Assembly (NCBI GenBank): GCA_964624145.1
Contig: CAZUXT010000003.1
Span: forward strand, 62,001-126,000
Origin: WJMT01 sp964624145
GTDB lineage: Bacteria; Acidobacteriota; Aminicenantia; Aminicenantales; Aminicenantaceae
Length of the DNA: 64,000 nucleotides
Reading direction: 5' to 3'
How positions within the stretch are numbered: the stretch's first letter is position 1; each line of letters opens with the position of its first letter. Positions 27,100 through 35,277 of the stretch are shown piece after piece. The position numbers were made by a program, and so were the translations under genes. The notes beneath the pieces are model-generated. The model was given only the letters and a program-made list of their open reading frames with translations. It did no database searches and was not told where the DNA came from.

Positions 27100-27394
27100 T
27101 TACAGCTTTAAAGACAACCTGTATCTGTAACCAAGGTCCCTTTTTTTGAAACGGATGGATTCTATGACTTTTATCTCAGGGATATTCCATTTCGCTATAC
27201 AGGCATAGATTTCTTTATGACCTTTCTTCCTGGCGTAATCAATGACTTTTTTGTGAAGTGCCTTTGATATACCCTGATTTCAACTTCACATCATTAAATT
27301 TATTTTCTAATTCTGACTCCAGCTCTTTGACCAGGCCAAGTACCTGTTTTAGGTCTTGTTTTATGTATTCCCTTGTTTCTATTCCCTTGGGCAT
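27100..27394 (-). pseudogene. Degraded GNAT acetyltransferase
   Basis: From ATG at 27394 the frame gives MPKGIETREYIKQDLKQVLG and on through VKELESELENKF, a normal N terminus for a GNAT enzyme, but ends early at TGA. A second frame across the same stretch continues as GISKALHKKVIDYARKKGHK, EIYACIAKWN and VIESIRFKKRDLGYRYRLSL to the TAA at 27100, which is the usual C-terminal half of GNAT (acetyl-CoA loop and beta6-beta7). The central core of about 60-80 residues is missing and the frames disagree, so this is a remnant with a deletion and frameshift. Confidence 0.65.
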
Positions 27395-27438
27395 AATGAA
27401 CCTAAACTGTTCATAAAAAAAGGGCGATGTTCATTTTT

Positions 27439-27837
27439 TTATTTGCTTTCAAGGTCATCCTTGCTTATATCCAGTACTTCATAGATTTTTTTTATCATCA
27501 GACCCATATCCAATGGCTTGTTTATGATATCTTCAGCCCCGCATTCTTTTGCTTCGTGTTTCAATGGCAGATTACTTTTATAGACAGCTGTCATCAAAAT
27601 AACCTTTATGTTTTTATACTCATCTGTTTTTTTTATTTTTTTGCACAGATCAACTCCGTGCAGTTTGGGCATAAGCATATCACTGATCACTAAAGTCGGC
27701 CTCTCTTTTTTTATCAATTCAAATCCCTCTTCCCCGTCTCTTGCGCTGTACACCCAAAATCCCTGCATAATCAATGTCTTCTCTATAATAGCCAGAGTCG
27801 TTCTGTCGTCATCAACAATCACAATTTTAATTCCCAT
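27439..27837 (-). CDS. Single-domain response regulator (CheY-like)
   Basis: The 132-aa protein is one receiver domain: acidic DDD at residues 8-10, phosphoacceptor Asp in LVISDMLMPKLHG (about 53), Thr in VILMTAVY (about 82) and Lys in INKPLDMGLM (about 106). There is no output domain. No histidine kinase lies next to it, so its partner is encoded elsewhere. Confidence 0.92.
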   Translation of the reverse strand: MGIKIVIVDDDRTTLAIIEKTLIMQGFWVYSARDGEEGFELIKKERPTLVISDMLMPKLHGVDLCKKIKKTDEYKNIKVILMTAVYKSNLPLKHEAKECGAEDIINKPLDMGLMIKKIYEVLDISKDDLESK

Positions 27838-27961
27838 TTAGAATCCTGTTTCCTTTATTTATTCACTTTCATTATACTAAGAATAACACGTAATTAAAAA
27901 TCAAAGAACATATTAAAAGAAAAAAGTCAACTCATTCAATCATTCAATGAGAATTTGTGAT

Positions 27962-27989
27962 TTGACAATCTGAACTCACTTGGTATATT
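27962..27989 (+). promoter_or_regulatory. Sigma70-type promoter upstream of the CNNM operon
   Basis: TTGACA (27962-27967), a 16-bp spacer and TATATT (27984-27989) precede the first CNNM gene (start 28044). The -35 is a perfect match and the -10 matches five of six. Confidence 0.6.
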
Positions 27990-28043
27990 AAGGGCATGGA
28001 ATATACGGACTCCAAATTTTTATGATGACTCTATAAACCCAGG

Positions 28044-29297
28044 ATGGTTTCTCTCTATATAGAATTCTCGATTTTATTTATCCTTCTGTGTTTATCAGCA
28101 TTCTTTTCAGGTTCTGAGACAGCTTTCTTCTCCCTTTCTCACTATCAAATAGAAAAGATCGTTCTTAAAAAGCCGAAAAAGGGGATTAAAATACGCAAAT
28201 TATTGAATTCTCCCCGCAGCTTGATCATAACGATTCTTTTAGGAAACGAGTTTGTTAACATTGCTTTATCTACCCTTTCCGCAGGGATCATTATTCATCT
28301 ATTCGGCCAGAAAACTCCGTGGATCAATATCGGGATCATTCTCCCCTTGCTGCTTTTGTTTGGTGAAATAACACCCAAAACAATAGCTATCTATAACAAT
28401 GAGAGATTCTCTTCCTTTGTGATCACTCCTCTAAATATCTTCGAAAGAATGATAAGACCTTTAAGATGGTTTATCAAAAAAATCTCAGATCAAGTGGTCA
28501 ATGTTTTTGTCAGGGAGAGCTCAAGGAAGGAAAGCATTCTCACTGAAGACATAGTTAAAACCATTGTAGAGGAAAGCGAAAAGGAAGGAGTTCTTGACGA
28601 CTCGGAGAAAAAGTATATTTTTAAGGTGTTTGATTTCGGAGACACAACCATCGATGAAGTGATGACCCCTCACTCCAATCTCTTCTGCCTTCCCTTTGAA
28701 ATGCCCTTAAAAGAAATGATCCAAAACATAAAACAAGGCCATTACTCCAAAGTGCCCATATATAAAAAGAGCCGTGATAATATCATTGGGATCCTCTTTG
28801 CTACGGATCTTATCGGATTGAAAACACAGGAAATAGAAGATTCGGAAAAAACACTGATCAAAATCCTGAGGGAACCTTATTTTGCCCCTGTTAATAAGAG
28901 AGCTGATGAGCTTTTCAGGACTTTCCAGAGAAGAAAAATGTCCTTTGCCATAGTCCTGGATGAATACGGTGGTATACAGGGCTTTGTGACCATGGAGGAC
29001 CTGCTTGAACTTATATTTGGTGATATTTCCGATGAATACGAAAAAGAAAAAAAACACCATCAAAAAATAAGCAGTACGACATTCCGAATTAAAGCGAACA
29101 TGCCTTTGACCAAGTTCAATCAGCTCTTTGGCACAGAAATAAAATCAAAGGAAATGGAAACAATAGGGGGTTTCCTTTTTTCATTGTTCGGGGAGCTCCC
29201 TAAAGAAAACATGAAAATTAAATATAACAATCTGTTATTCACTGTGGATAAAATCACAAGAAACAGGATTGATTTCCTAACCGTGAAAAAAAGATAA
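28044..29297 (+). CDS. CNNM/CorC-family membrane protein with CBS domains (1)
   Basis: The 417-aa protein has a CNNM (DUF21) membrane region of about 150 residues (FSGSETAFFSLSHYQIEKI, LLGNEFVNIALSTLSAGI, FGEITPKTIAI), then a CBS pair (DEVMTPHSNLFCLPFE..., FAIVLDEYGGIQGFVTMEDLLELIFGDISDEY), then a CorC/HlyC C-terminal domain (ETIGGFLFSLFGELP). The family is implicated in Mg2+/Co2+ efflux or homeostasis; older 'hemolysin' labels are historical. Its stop overlaps the start of a paralogue by 1 bp (TAATG). Confidence 0.9.
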   Translation: MVSLYIEFSILFILLCLSAFFSGSETAFFSLSHYQIEKIVLKKPKKGIKIRKLLNSPRSLIITILLGNEFVNIALSTLSAGIIIHLFGQKTPWINIGIILPLLLLFGEITPKTIAIYNNERFSSFVITPLNIFERMIRPLRWFIKKISDQVVNVFVRESSRKESILTEDIVKTIVEESEKEGVLDDSEKKYIFKVFDFGDTTIDEVMTPHSNLFCLPFEMPLKEMIQNIKQGHYSKVPIYKKSRDNIIGILFATDLIGLKTQEIEDSEKTLIKILREPYFAPVNKRADELFRTFQRRKMSFAIVLDEYGGIQGFVTMEDLLELIFGDISDEYEKEKKHHQKISSTTFRIKANMPLTKFNQLFGTEIKSKEMETIGGFLFSLFGELPKENMKIKYNNLLFTVDKITRNRIDFLTVKKR

Positions 29298-30559
29298 TGT
29301 CTATACCAATTCACATTTTGATAATCTTTGTGTGCGTTTTAAGCGAGGCCTTTTTCTCAGGCTCTGAGATCGCTCTTGTTTCTGTTGACAAAATCCAACT
29401 GAGACATATGACGAAAAAAGGACATAAGCCCTCTTCTCTGGCTTTAAAACTGTTAAAAAAGCCTGAATGGATACTCGGCACCACTTTACTGGGAACAAAT
29501 TTATCTACGATAACGAGCACCACTGTTTCCGCCTCTCTTTTCTATAAATTATTAGGACCGGCCGGCATCCTTGTATCCATTCTGATTATGGCCTTTACAA
29601 ACTGGATATTTGCAGAAATAGTCCCTAAAAGTATTTTCCAGCAGCTATCCAGCCAACTGATTCCGAAGATATCTTATGTGATCCATTTTTTCTCACTGCT
29701 GTTTTTCCCCGTTATCTGGCTTTTCTCTAAAACCGCAAACGTTCTTGTGACACTTTTCACGAGAAAACATCACAACAAGAAAACTCCTTTTGTAACAAGA
29801 GAAGAGATGAAGCACATGATAGATTTCAAGCACAGTAAAAGCGATGTCAAGCCAAGCGAACGGCAAATGATCAACCGGCTCCTTGATTTTTCTGAAACAG
29901 ACGTCTCTGAGATCATGGTCCCCCTGATAGATGTGAAAGCTATAAGCTCTAAAGCGACCGTGAAAGAGGCTGTCTCGCTTTATGTGGAATCAAAACACAG
30001 AAGGCTCCCGGTATTCCATAAAAGAATAGACAGAATCATCGGGATCCTGAACAATTTTGATATTCTTGGCGAAAAAGGGAACAAAAAAATCAAACAGTAT
30101 ATCCGGAAAGCCTATTATGTCCCCCCTACCAAGAAAGCAGCTGTACTCCTGAAAGAACTGCAGAACAGCGGCGTAAACATTGCTATTATTGTGGACGAAT
30201 TCGGGGGCACTGAGGGCATTGTGACCATTGAAGACATTCTGGAGGAAGTGGTCGGTGAAATAGAAGATGAATATGATGAATTCAAACCCGAATATAAGAT
30301 CCAGGAAGACGGGTCCATCCTAGTGAACGCCAGAATGAGTATAGAGGAAATCAATCAACTCTTTCAATTGAACATTCCCAAGGCCGACTATGAAACAATA
30401 GGAGGATATGCCATAAGCACATTAAACAGAATCCCAAAAGAAGGAGAGGTCATTGAAGCGCCCGATGCTACTCTTTACATACAAAGAGCAACGGATACGA
30501 ATATAGTGATGATTAAAATCAAAAAAAAAGATATCAATAAGAATGAGCCTTCCAAATAA
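29297..30559 (+). CDS. CNNM/CorC-family membrane protein with CBS domains (2)
   Basis: The 420-aa paralogue of the preceding gene keeps the same order: CNNM membrane region (FFSGSEIALVSVDKIQL, GTTLLGTNLSTITSTT, EIVPKSIF), CBS pair (SEIMVPLIDVKAI, IIVDEFGGTEGIVTIEDILEEVVGEIEDEYDE) and CorC_HlyC end (YETIGGYAISTLNRIPKEGE). The tandem pair with a 1-bp overlap suggests a hetero-oligomer; Gram-negative organisms often carry two. Its end overlaps the next gene by 17 bp. Confidence 0.9.
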   Translation: MSIPIHILIIFVCVLSEAFFSGSEIALVSVDKIQLRHMTKKGHKPSSLALKLLKKPEWILGTTLLGTNLSTITSTTVSASLFYKLLGPAGILVSILIMAFTNWIFAEIVPKSIFQQLSSQLIPKISYVIHFFSLLFFPVIWLFSKTANVLVTLFTRKHHNKKTPFVTREEMKHMIDFKHSKSDVKPSERQMINRLLDFSETDVSEIMVPLIDVKAISSKATVKEAVSLYVESKHRRLPVFHKRIDRIIGILNNFDILGEKGNKKIKQYIRKAYYVPPTKKAAVLLKELQNSGVNIAIIVDEFGGTEGIVTIEDILEEVVGEIEDEYDEFKPEYKIQEDGSILVNARMSIEEINQLFQLNIPKADYETIGGYAISTLNRIPKEGEVIEAPDATLYIQRATDTNIVMIKIKKKDINKNEPSK

Positions 30560-31463
30560 AAATAAACCAGCTACAGGATATGTTTATGATAAAATCTATA
30601 AAGAGCATATTCTCTTCAAAGGGCACCCGGAATCCCCTGACAGGCTAACAGCCATTCAAAAAAGGCTGAAACAGACAGGATTATTTGAAGAGGTAAAGCA
30701 CTTGGTTCCTCATAAAGATCCGCTTCCTTTTATAAAAAAAATCCACTCACAAAATCACATCTCCCGGATAAAATCAATACCTAAAACCGGCCCCATCGCA
30801 GCCAAAGCTGTCTCCGGAGTGGTGGAAGCAGTGGATGCTGTGTGCGCCGGAGAAGTAAGAAATGCTTTTTGCGCCATCAGGCCCCCCGGACATCATGCTC
30901 AAAATTCCGGCCAAGAGGAAGGATTCTGCTTCTATAATAATATATCTATTGCCGCCCGTTATATTCAGGAAACATATTCTTATAAAAACATCCTGATTAT
31001 AGATTGGGACTATCATCATGGAAACGGTACCGAATATGCTTTTTATGAAGACCCGTCCGTGCTCTTTTTTTCCACTCATGATTGGTATGCCTACCCGGGA
31101 ACAGGAGATCCTTCAAAAACAGGATTCGGAGAAGGAAAGGATTTCAATATCAATGTCCACATTTCCCCTGGTTCCGGAGATAAAACCATTCAAAAGGCAT
31201 GGGAGGAGAACCTCATCCCGCAACTGGACTCTTTTCATCCTGAGTTTGTACTTATTTCCGCAGGATTTGACAGCAGGATGGAAGATCTTCTGGGAAGCTT
31301 TACGATCACTGACAAAGGATTCTATGAACTGACTAAAACAGCTCTTCATATTGCTGACACTTTTTGCGATGGAAGGCTGGTCTCTCTTCTAGAGGGTGGA
31401 TACAATCCCGCCGGATTAGGAAAAGCTGTAGCCGCCCATATAAAAGCCCTCTTAAGATACTGA
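30543..31463 (+). CDS. Histone deacetylase-family hydrolase (acetoin utilisation/acetylpolyamine amidohydrolase-like)
   Basis: The 306-aa zinc-dependent deacetylase has HPESPDRLTAIQ near the N terminus, RPPGHHAQNSGQEEGFCFYNN (tandem catalytic histidines), DWDYHHGNGTEYAF (zinc ligands) and LISAGFDSRMEDLLGSF, ending LLEGGYNP. Bacterial relatives remove acetyl groups from polyamines or lysine side chains. Given the polyamine operon at 10-13 kb an acetylpolyamine substrate is conceivable, but this is speculation. It overlaps the CNNM gene and ends 61 bp before rfaE1. Confidence 0.9.
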   Translation: MSLPNKNKPATGYVYDKIYKEHILFKGHPESPDRLTAIQKRLKQTGLFEEVKHLVPHKDPLPFIKKIHSQNHISRIKSIPKTGPIAAKAVSGVVEAVDAVCAGEVRNAFCAIRPPGHHAQNSGQEEGFCFYNNISIAARYIQETYSYKNILIIDWDYHHGNGTEYAFYEDPSVLFFSTHDWYAYPGTGDPSKTGFGEGKDFNINVHISPGSGDKTIQKAWEENLIPQLDSFHPEFVLISAGFDSRMEDLLGSFTITDKGFYELTKTALHIADTFCDGRLVSLLEGGYNPAGLGKAVAAHIKALLRY

Positions 31464-31524
31464 TTTAATTAAACCTCAGGTGATTTGCTTTTTTTTCCGT
31501 ATTCTGATAAAAAAACGGAACTGA

Positions 31525-32538
31525 ATGCCATTGAACATAAAAAAGAAAAAACTACTCAAAATCATTGACAATTTTTCCCAAAAAAAAATAGTGGTCTGGG
31601 GAGACTACATTCTTGATGAATATGTTTATGGATATACACGCCGTATTTCAAGAGAAGCTCCCGTCCTGATCCTTTCCTATAAAAACAATATGTTCTCATT
31701 AGGCGGGGCTGGAAACTCTCTCTTGAATCTGAAAGCCCTCGGAGCATCCCCTGTCCCTGTTGGAGTGCTGGGTACAAATCATACGGGAAAAGAAGCACTA
31801 AAAATTATTGAAAATTACGGTATTTCTTCAAAATATCTCATCAAAAAAGCACATTATATAACCCCTTCCAAAACAAGGATATTGGCTGGCGAAGAGGGGA
31901 CTACAAAACAGCAAATATTAAGAATAGACAAAGAGAGCAGAGTGCCGGACACAAAGAAAATTAAAAAATCAATTCTGGATGCATTGACAGATTCATCACA
32001 TAAAGCTGATGCTGTTCTTATATCTGATTACAACTATTTCTCTGTTAAAAAAGATATCTATGACAAAGTACTTCCCCGCTTCAGACAAGCAGGAATTTTA
32101 GTTGCGCTGGACTCCCGATTCAGGCTGCTTGAATTCAAAAACACAACGATCTCAACCCCTAATGAAAATGAGGCGAAAAAGGCCCTGAGAATAGATATCT
32201 ACAATAACATCGGTTCCCCAGAGAAAGTCGGAGAAAAGCTGCTGGAAAAAACAGCAAGTGACTCCATACTCCTCACCAGGGGATCAAAAGGCATGATGTT
32301 GTTCCAGAAAGGTAAAAAACCATATAATATAGATATCTTTGGCACCGATGAAATCGTGGATGTCACAGGAGCCGGAGACACAGTTATAAGTGTAATGACT
32401 CTTGCTCTCAGCGCAGGCGCAGAGCTTGAGGATGCAGCGCTGATAGCCAATTATGCAGCGGGTATTGTGGTGATGAAAAAAGGTACGGCCATGGTTTCCA
32501 CAGAAGAATTAAAGGAGGCGATTGTTTCTAAAAATTGA
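31525..32538 (+). CDS. rfaE1: D-glycero-beta-D-manno-heptose-7-phosphate kinase
   Basis: The 337-aa PfkB-type sugar kinase has VWGDYILDEYVYG at the N terminus, SLGGAGNSLLNLKALGA for substrate binding, and DVTGAGDTVISVMTLALSAGA as the catalytic/ATP motif near residues 279-299. It corresponds to the kinase half of E. coli HldE. The adenylyltransferase half is the next gene, overlapping by 4 bp, so the pair makes ADP-heptose for LPS inner core. Separate genes are common outside Enterobacteria. Confidence 0.93.
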   Translation: MPLNIKKKKLLKIIDNFSQKKIVVWGDYILDEYVYGYTRRISREAPVLILSYKNNMFSLGGAGNSLLNLKALGASPVPVGVLGTNHTGKEALKIIENYGISSKYLIKKAHYITPSKTRILAGEEGTTKQQILRIDKESRVPDTKKIKKSILDALTDSSHKADAVLISDYNYFSVKKDIYDKVLPRFRQAGILVALDSRFRLLEFKNTTISTPNENEAKKALRIDIYNNIGSPEKVGEKLLEKTASDSILLTRGSKGMMLFQKGKKPYNIDIFGTDEIVDVTGAGDTVISVMTLALSAGAELEDAALIANYAAGIVVMKKGTAMVSTEELKEAIVSKN

Positions 32539-33023
32539 ATAAAATAATCTCGTTAAAGAAGCTCACACAGATCATTTCAAAACAAAAAAATGAGGGAAAA
32601 ACCGTGGTCCTTGCCAACGGATGTTTTGACCTCATCCATGTGGGACACATAAGATATCTCAAAGGTGCGTGTTTAAGCGGAGATATTCTGGTGATAGCTC
32701 TTAACAGTGACTTATCTGTGAACCGGCTTAAAGGCCCGGGGAGGCCTATTTTAAACCAAAACCAAAGAGCTGATATACTTTCTTCTTTTGAATTCGTGGA
32801 CTATATCATCATTTTTGATGAAAGCAATGTGTCCCGCATTCTTCTTGCTCTCAAACCAGACATCCATGCCAAAGGATCTGACTACACAGAAGAGACGGTT
32901 CCGGAAAAGGATGTGGTGCACAGCTACGGAGGGAAGGTGGTCATAGTAGGAGGGCCAAAAGTCAAATCCACATCTGAAATAATACTGGAAATCAATAAAA
33001 AAACGAATGCTGATACAAAATAA
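32535..33023 (+). CDS. rfaE2: D-glycero-beta-D-manno-heptose 1-phosphate adenylyltransferase
   Basis: The 162-aa nucleotidyltransferase has the HxGH motif in GCFDLIHVGHIRYLKGA, LNSDLSVNRLKGPGRPI and TEETVPEKDVVHSYGGKVVIVGG. It matches the C-terminal half of HldE. It begins with TTG at 32535 overlapping the kinase stop (TTGA); an AGGAGG sequence about 16 nt upstream is too far for usual spacing, so translation is probably coupled. It overlaps the next gene by 17 bp. Confidence 0.92.
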   Translation: MNKIISLKKLTQIISKQKNEGKTVVLANGCFDLIHVGHIRYLKGACLSGDILVIALNSDLSVNRLKGPGRPILNQNQRADILSSFEFVDYIIIFDESNVSRILLALKPDIHAKGSDYTEETVPEKDVVHSYGGKVVIVGGPKVKSTSEIILEINKKTNADTK

Positions 33024-34053
33024 CTTATCAGAATATAAGGATATCCGCATAATAAAGCTCTCCTCTCTGGGCGACATAATCCACACTCTCCCCGCCTATT
33101 CAGCTCTAAGGAGCTCTTTTCCTCAAAAGAATATCTCCTGGGTGGCAGAAAAAAATGGGGAACAGATTTTAGATCTCGTCGAGGGACTGGACCGCATCAT
33201 AACCATTGATCTCAAAAACAAACCGTTCTACAGCCGCGGCTTTTGGTCAACACTTGCTGAAGTGAAATCAACTATCCGGCAAAGAAAAAGCATTGCACTT
33301 GATTTTCAGGGCCTTATCAAATCAGGATTGATATCCTTTTTGTCAAAAGCAGAGAAAAGAATAGGTTTTCACAGAAAAAATTTAAAAGAGCCGGCTGCTT
33401 CACTGTTCTACACTCACCACCTCAAACCTGTATCCGAAAACACGCATGTCATCCGTAAAAATTTAAAACTGCTCTCCTTGCTGGGAATACATGAAGAACG
33501 ATGGGACTTTCCTCTTCGAATATCTCCAGGCCTTCTTGAATCAACTAAGGATAAGCTAAAAAAGAAAGGGATTAGAATAACTAAAAAAGCGGTTCTTTTC
33601 AATATCGGAGGTACCTGGCAGACAAAAAGATGGTTTACGGACAACTGGATAAAACTCATAAAAATGCTGGATTTTAAAAATCTCACTCCTTTGATCTTGT
33701 GGGGAAACGATAAGGAAAAGCTAACGGCTCTTAAAATCAGTGAAGAAACAGGTGTGGCGACCGTTCCTTTTCTGTCCGTTAAAGAAGCTTTCGCCCTTAT
33801 TCATGAATCATCCTTCGTAGTCAGCGGCGATTCCTTCCCCCTCCAAGCAGCCTGTGCCCTTTCTATCCCTGTCGTTGGCATATTCGGGCCTACAAATCCG
33901 AATCGAAACGGCCCTTTTAATAAAAAAGACAAAATCGCCTTCTCCGAGCTCGACTGCAGCTACTGTTACAAGCACACTTGTGATAAACTGGACTGCCTGA
34001 AAAGAATCAAACCAGCTGAAGTCGCTCATTTATGTAACGAGTTACTGGATTAA
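33007..34053 (+). CDS. Glycosyltransferase family 9 (heptosyltransferase I-like)
   Basis: The 348-aa GT-B enzyme has RIIKLSSLGDIIHTLPAYSALR, LDFQGLIKSGLISFLSKAEKRIGF and IPVVGIFGPTNPNRNGPF, the usual landmarks of ADP-heptose:LPS heptosyltransferases (WaaC type). The family's D-T/S-G-x-x-H segment reads GDSFPLQAACAL here, so the usual His is Gln. It directly follows the two ADP-heptose synthesis genes, supporting heptose transfer to the lipid A-Kdo core. The exact acceptor is inferred. Confidence 0.85.
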   Translation: MLIQNNLSEYKDIRIIKLSSLGDIIHTLPAYSALRSSFPQKNISWVAEKNGEQILDLVEGLDRIITIDLKNKPFYSRGFWSTLAEVKSTIRQRKSIALDFQGLIKSGLISFLSKAEKRIGFHRKNLKEPAASLFYTHHLKPVSENTHVIRKNLKLLSLLGIHEERWDFPLRISPGLLESTKDKLKKKGIRITKKAVLFNIGGTWQTKRWFTDNWIKLIKMLDFKNLTPLILWGNDKEKLTALKISEETGVATVPFLSVKEAFALIHESSFVVSGDSFPLQAACALSIPVVGIFGPTNPNRNGPFNKKDKIAFSELDCSYCYKHTCDKLDCLKRIKPAEVAHLCNELLD

Positions 34054-34602
34054 ATGAAGAGAACAAAATTTAAAAATACAATTTACCGATGGAGAGTCCG
34101 CACAGGGTACTTAGCGGCTGCGGCGGCCATTATACTGTCCAGGCCTTCTTTCAAATCTGTCATCGTAGGATTTTTTATCTCAATACTTGGTTTGCTCTTA
34201 AGAACATGGGCTTGCGGCCATATCCAAAAAGAAGAAAAATTGTCCATGTCCGGCCCTTACAGATATACAAGGAATCCCCTTTATTTAGGTAATCTTATTA
34301 TAGGAATAGGTATCTCAGCAGGATCTCATTCCTGGAGGGTCTTTGGTGTTTTTTGTCTTTATTTTCTCATATTTTACCCTGTCATCATAGATTTTGAAAA
34401 ACAAAAAATGGAACGCCTTTTTCCCTCTCAATATCAAATATTCAAACAAGTCCCTCTGTTTATCCCCGCACTCAGACCACAAATTTCTTATGAGAAAAAG
34501 GTTTTCAAATGGTCCCTATATTTAACCAATAAAGAATACAGGGCTTTTATCGGAGTTGTAATTTTTTGGGCTGCTCTGATAATCAAGATCATCATAATCT
34601 GA
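34054..34602 (+). CDS. PEMT/ICMT-family membrane methyltransferase-like protein
   Basis: The 182-aa membrane protein has four to five helices. LSMSGPYRYTRNPLYLGNLIIGIGI is the signature of the isoprenylcysteine carboxyl methyltransferase / phospholipid methyltransferase superfamily, and the following FYPVIIDFEKQKMERLFPSQYQIFKQ contains the expected Glu. These enzymes use SAM at the membrane; the acceptor may be a lipid. It begins immediately after the heptosyltransferase stop, suggesting an envelope substrate. Confidence 0.78.
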   Translation: MKRTKFKNTIYRWRVRTGYLAAAAAIILSRPSFKSVIVGFFISILGLLLRTWACGHIQKEEKLSMSGPYRYTRNPLYLGNLIIGIGISAGSHSWRVFGVFCLYFLIFYPVIIDFEKQKMERLFPSQYQIFKQVPLFIPALRPQISYEKKVFKWSLYLTNKEYRAFIGVVIFWAALIIKIIII

Positions 34603-34603
34603 C

Positions 34604-35200
34604 ATGCCGACCAAAGAGAGAAAAAAAAGAATCAAGGACGTGTTGCGCTTTCGCCAGCCTGACCTCAGAGTCGTGCTTGAAGATATCACCAACACCCATA
34701 ATGCCAGTGCTGTTGTAAGGACATGTGACGCAGCGGGAATTCTCTATATAGATATCATACATTCAAGACCTGAGCCGTTCCCAATAAATGAGTCAATATC
34801 TACAAGGGCGGAAAAATGGGTTAAATTCAACCATTACTCTTCCACTAAGGAATGTTTCAGCTCCTTAAAAAAACAAGGATTCAAAATTGCCTGCACACAC
34901 ATCAGTTCTGAAGCAGTCAATTATACTTCCATAGACTACACCCAATCCGTTGCGATTGTATTTGGAAATGAATTAGAGGGAGTAACGGAAGAAGCCGTGC
35001 ATCTTTCTGATCATCTCATTCAAATCCCTATGTTTGGTATGGTGCAGAGCCTTAATTTATCAGTATCTGCCGGAATCATACTCTATGAAGCGTGCCGACA
35101 AAGAGTTCAAAAAGGATTGTATGAAAAATCCCGTCTTTCTGAGAAAAAATTCAATGCGATTCAAAAAGAATGGCTGGGATTGAAAAAAGACAAAAAATAA
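34604..35200 (+). CDS. trmH: tRNA (guanosine-18-2'-O)-methyltransferase
   Basis: The 198-aa SPOUT methyltransferase has the N-terminal LEDITNTHNASAVVRTCDAAGI, with NASAVVRTCD as motif 1, then IVFGNELEGVTEEAV (motif 2) and IPMFGMVQSLNLSVSAGIILYE (motif 3, forming the trefoil knot). The basic N- and C-terminal arms fit TrmH. Reaction: SAM-dependent 2'-O-methylation of G18 in the tRNA D-loop. It follows the methyltransferase by 1 bp and ends near a convergent terminator. Confidence 0.9.
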   Translation: MPTKERKKRIKDVLRFRQPDLRVVLEDITNTHNASAVVRTCDAAGILYIDIIHSRPEPFPINESISTRAEKWVKFNHYSSTKECFSSLKKQGFKIACTHISSEAVNYTSIDYTQSVAIVFGNELEGVTEEAVHLSDHLIQIPMFGMVQSLNLSVSAGIILYEACRQRVQKGLYEKSRLSEKKFNAIQKEWLGLKKDKK

Positions 35201-35203
35201 GGT

Positions 35204-35243
35204 AAAAAAAGGAGGCAAGAAGTCTTATCAACTTCCTGCCTCC
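35204..35243 (-). terminator. Rho-independent terminator after the HtrA-like gene
   Basis: GGAGGCA...GAAGT (35211-35222) pairs with ACTTC...TGCCTCC (35231-35243) around a short loop. On the minus strand the stem is followed by seven T (35210-35204). It lies 35 bp past the HtrA-like stop. Confidence 0.85.
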
Positions 35244-35277
35244 GGGAAAATTGGAGCACAAAAGCAAGCCTAGACTT

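Noticed and set aside
31485..31525. Terminator between the deacetylase and rfaE1 genes
   Set aside because: A short TTCCGT/ACGGAA stem exists, but the loop is 13 nt and A-rich with no T tract on the plus strand after it.
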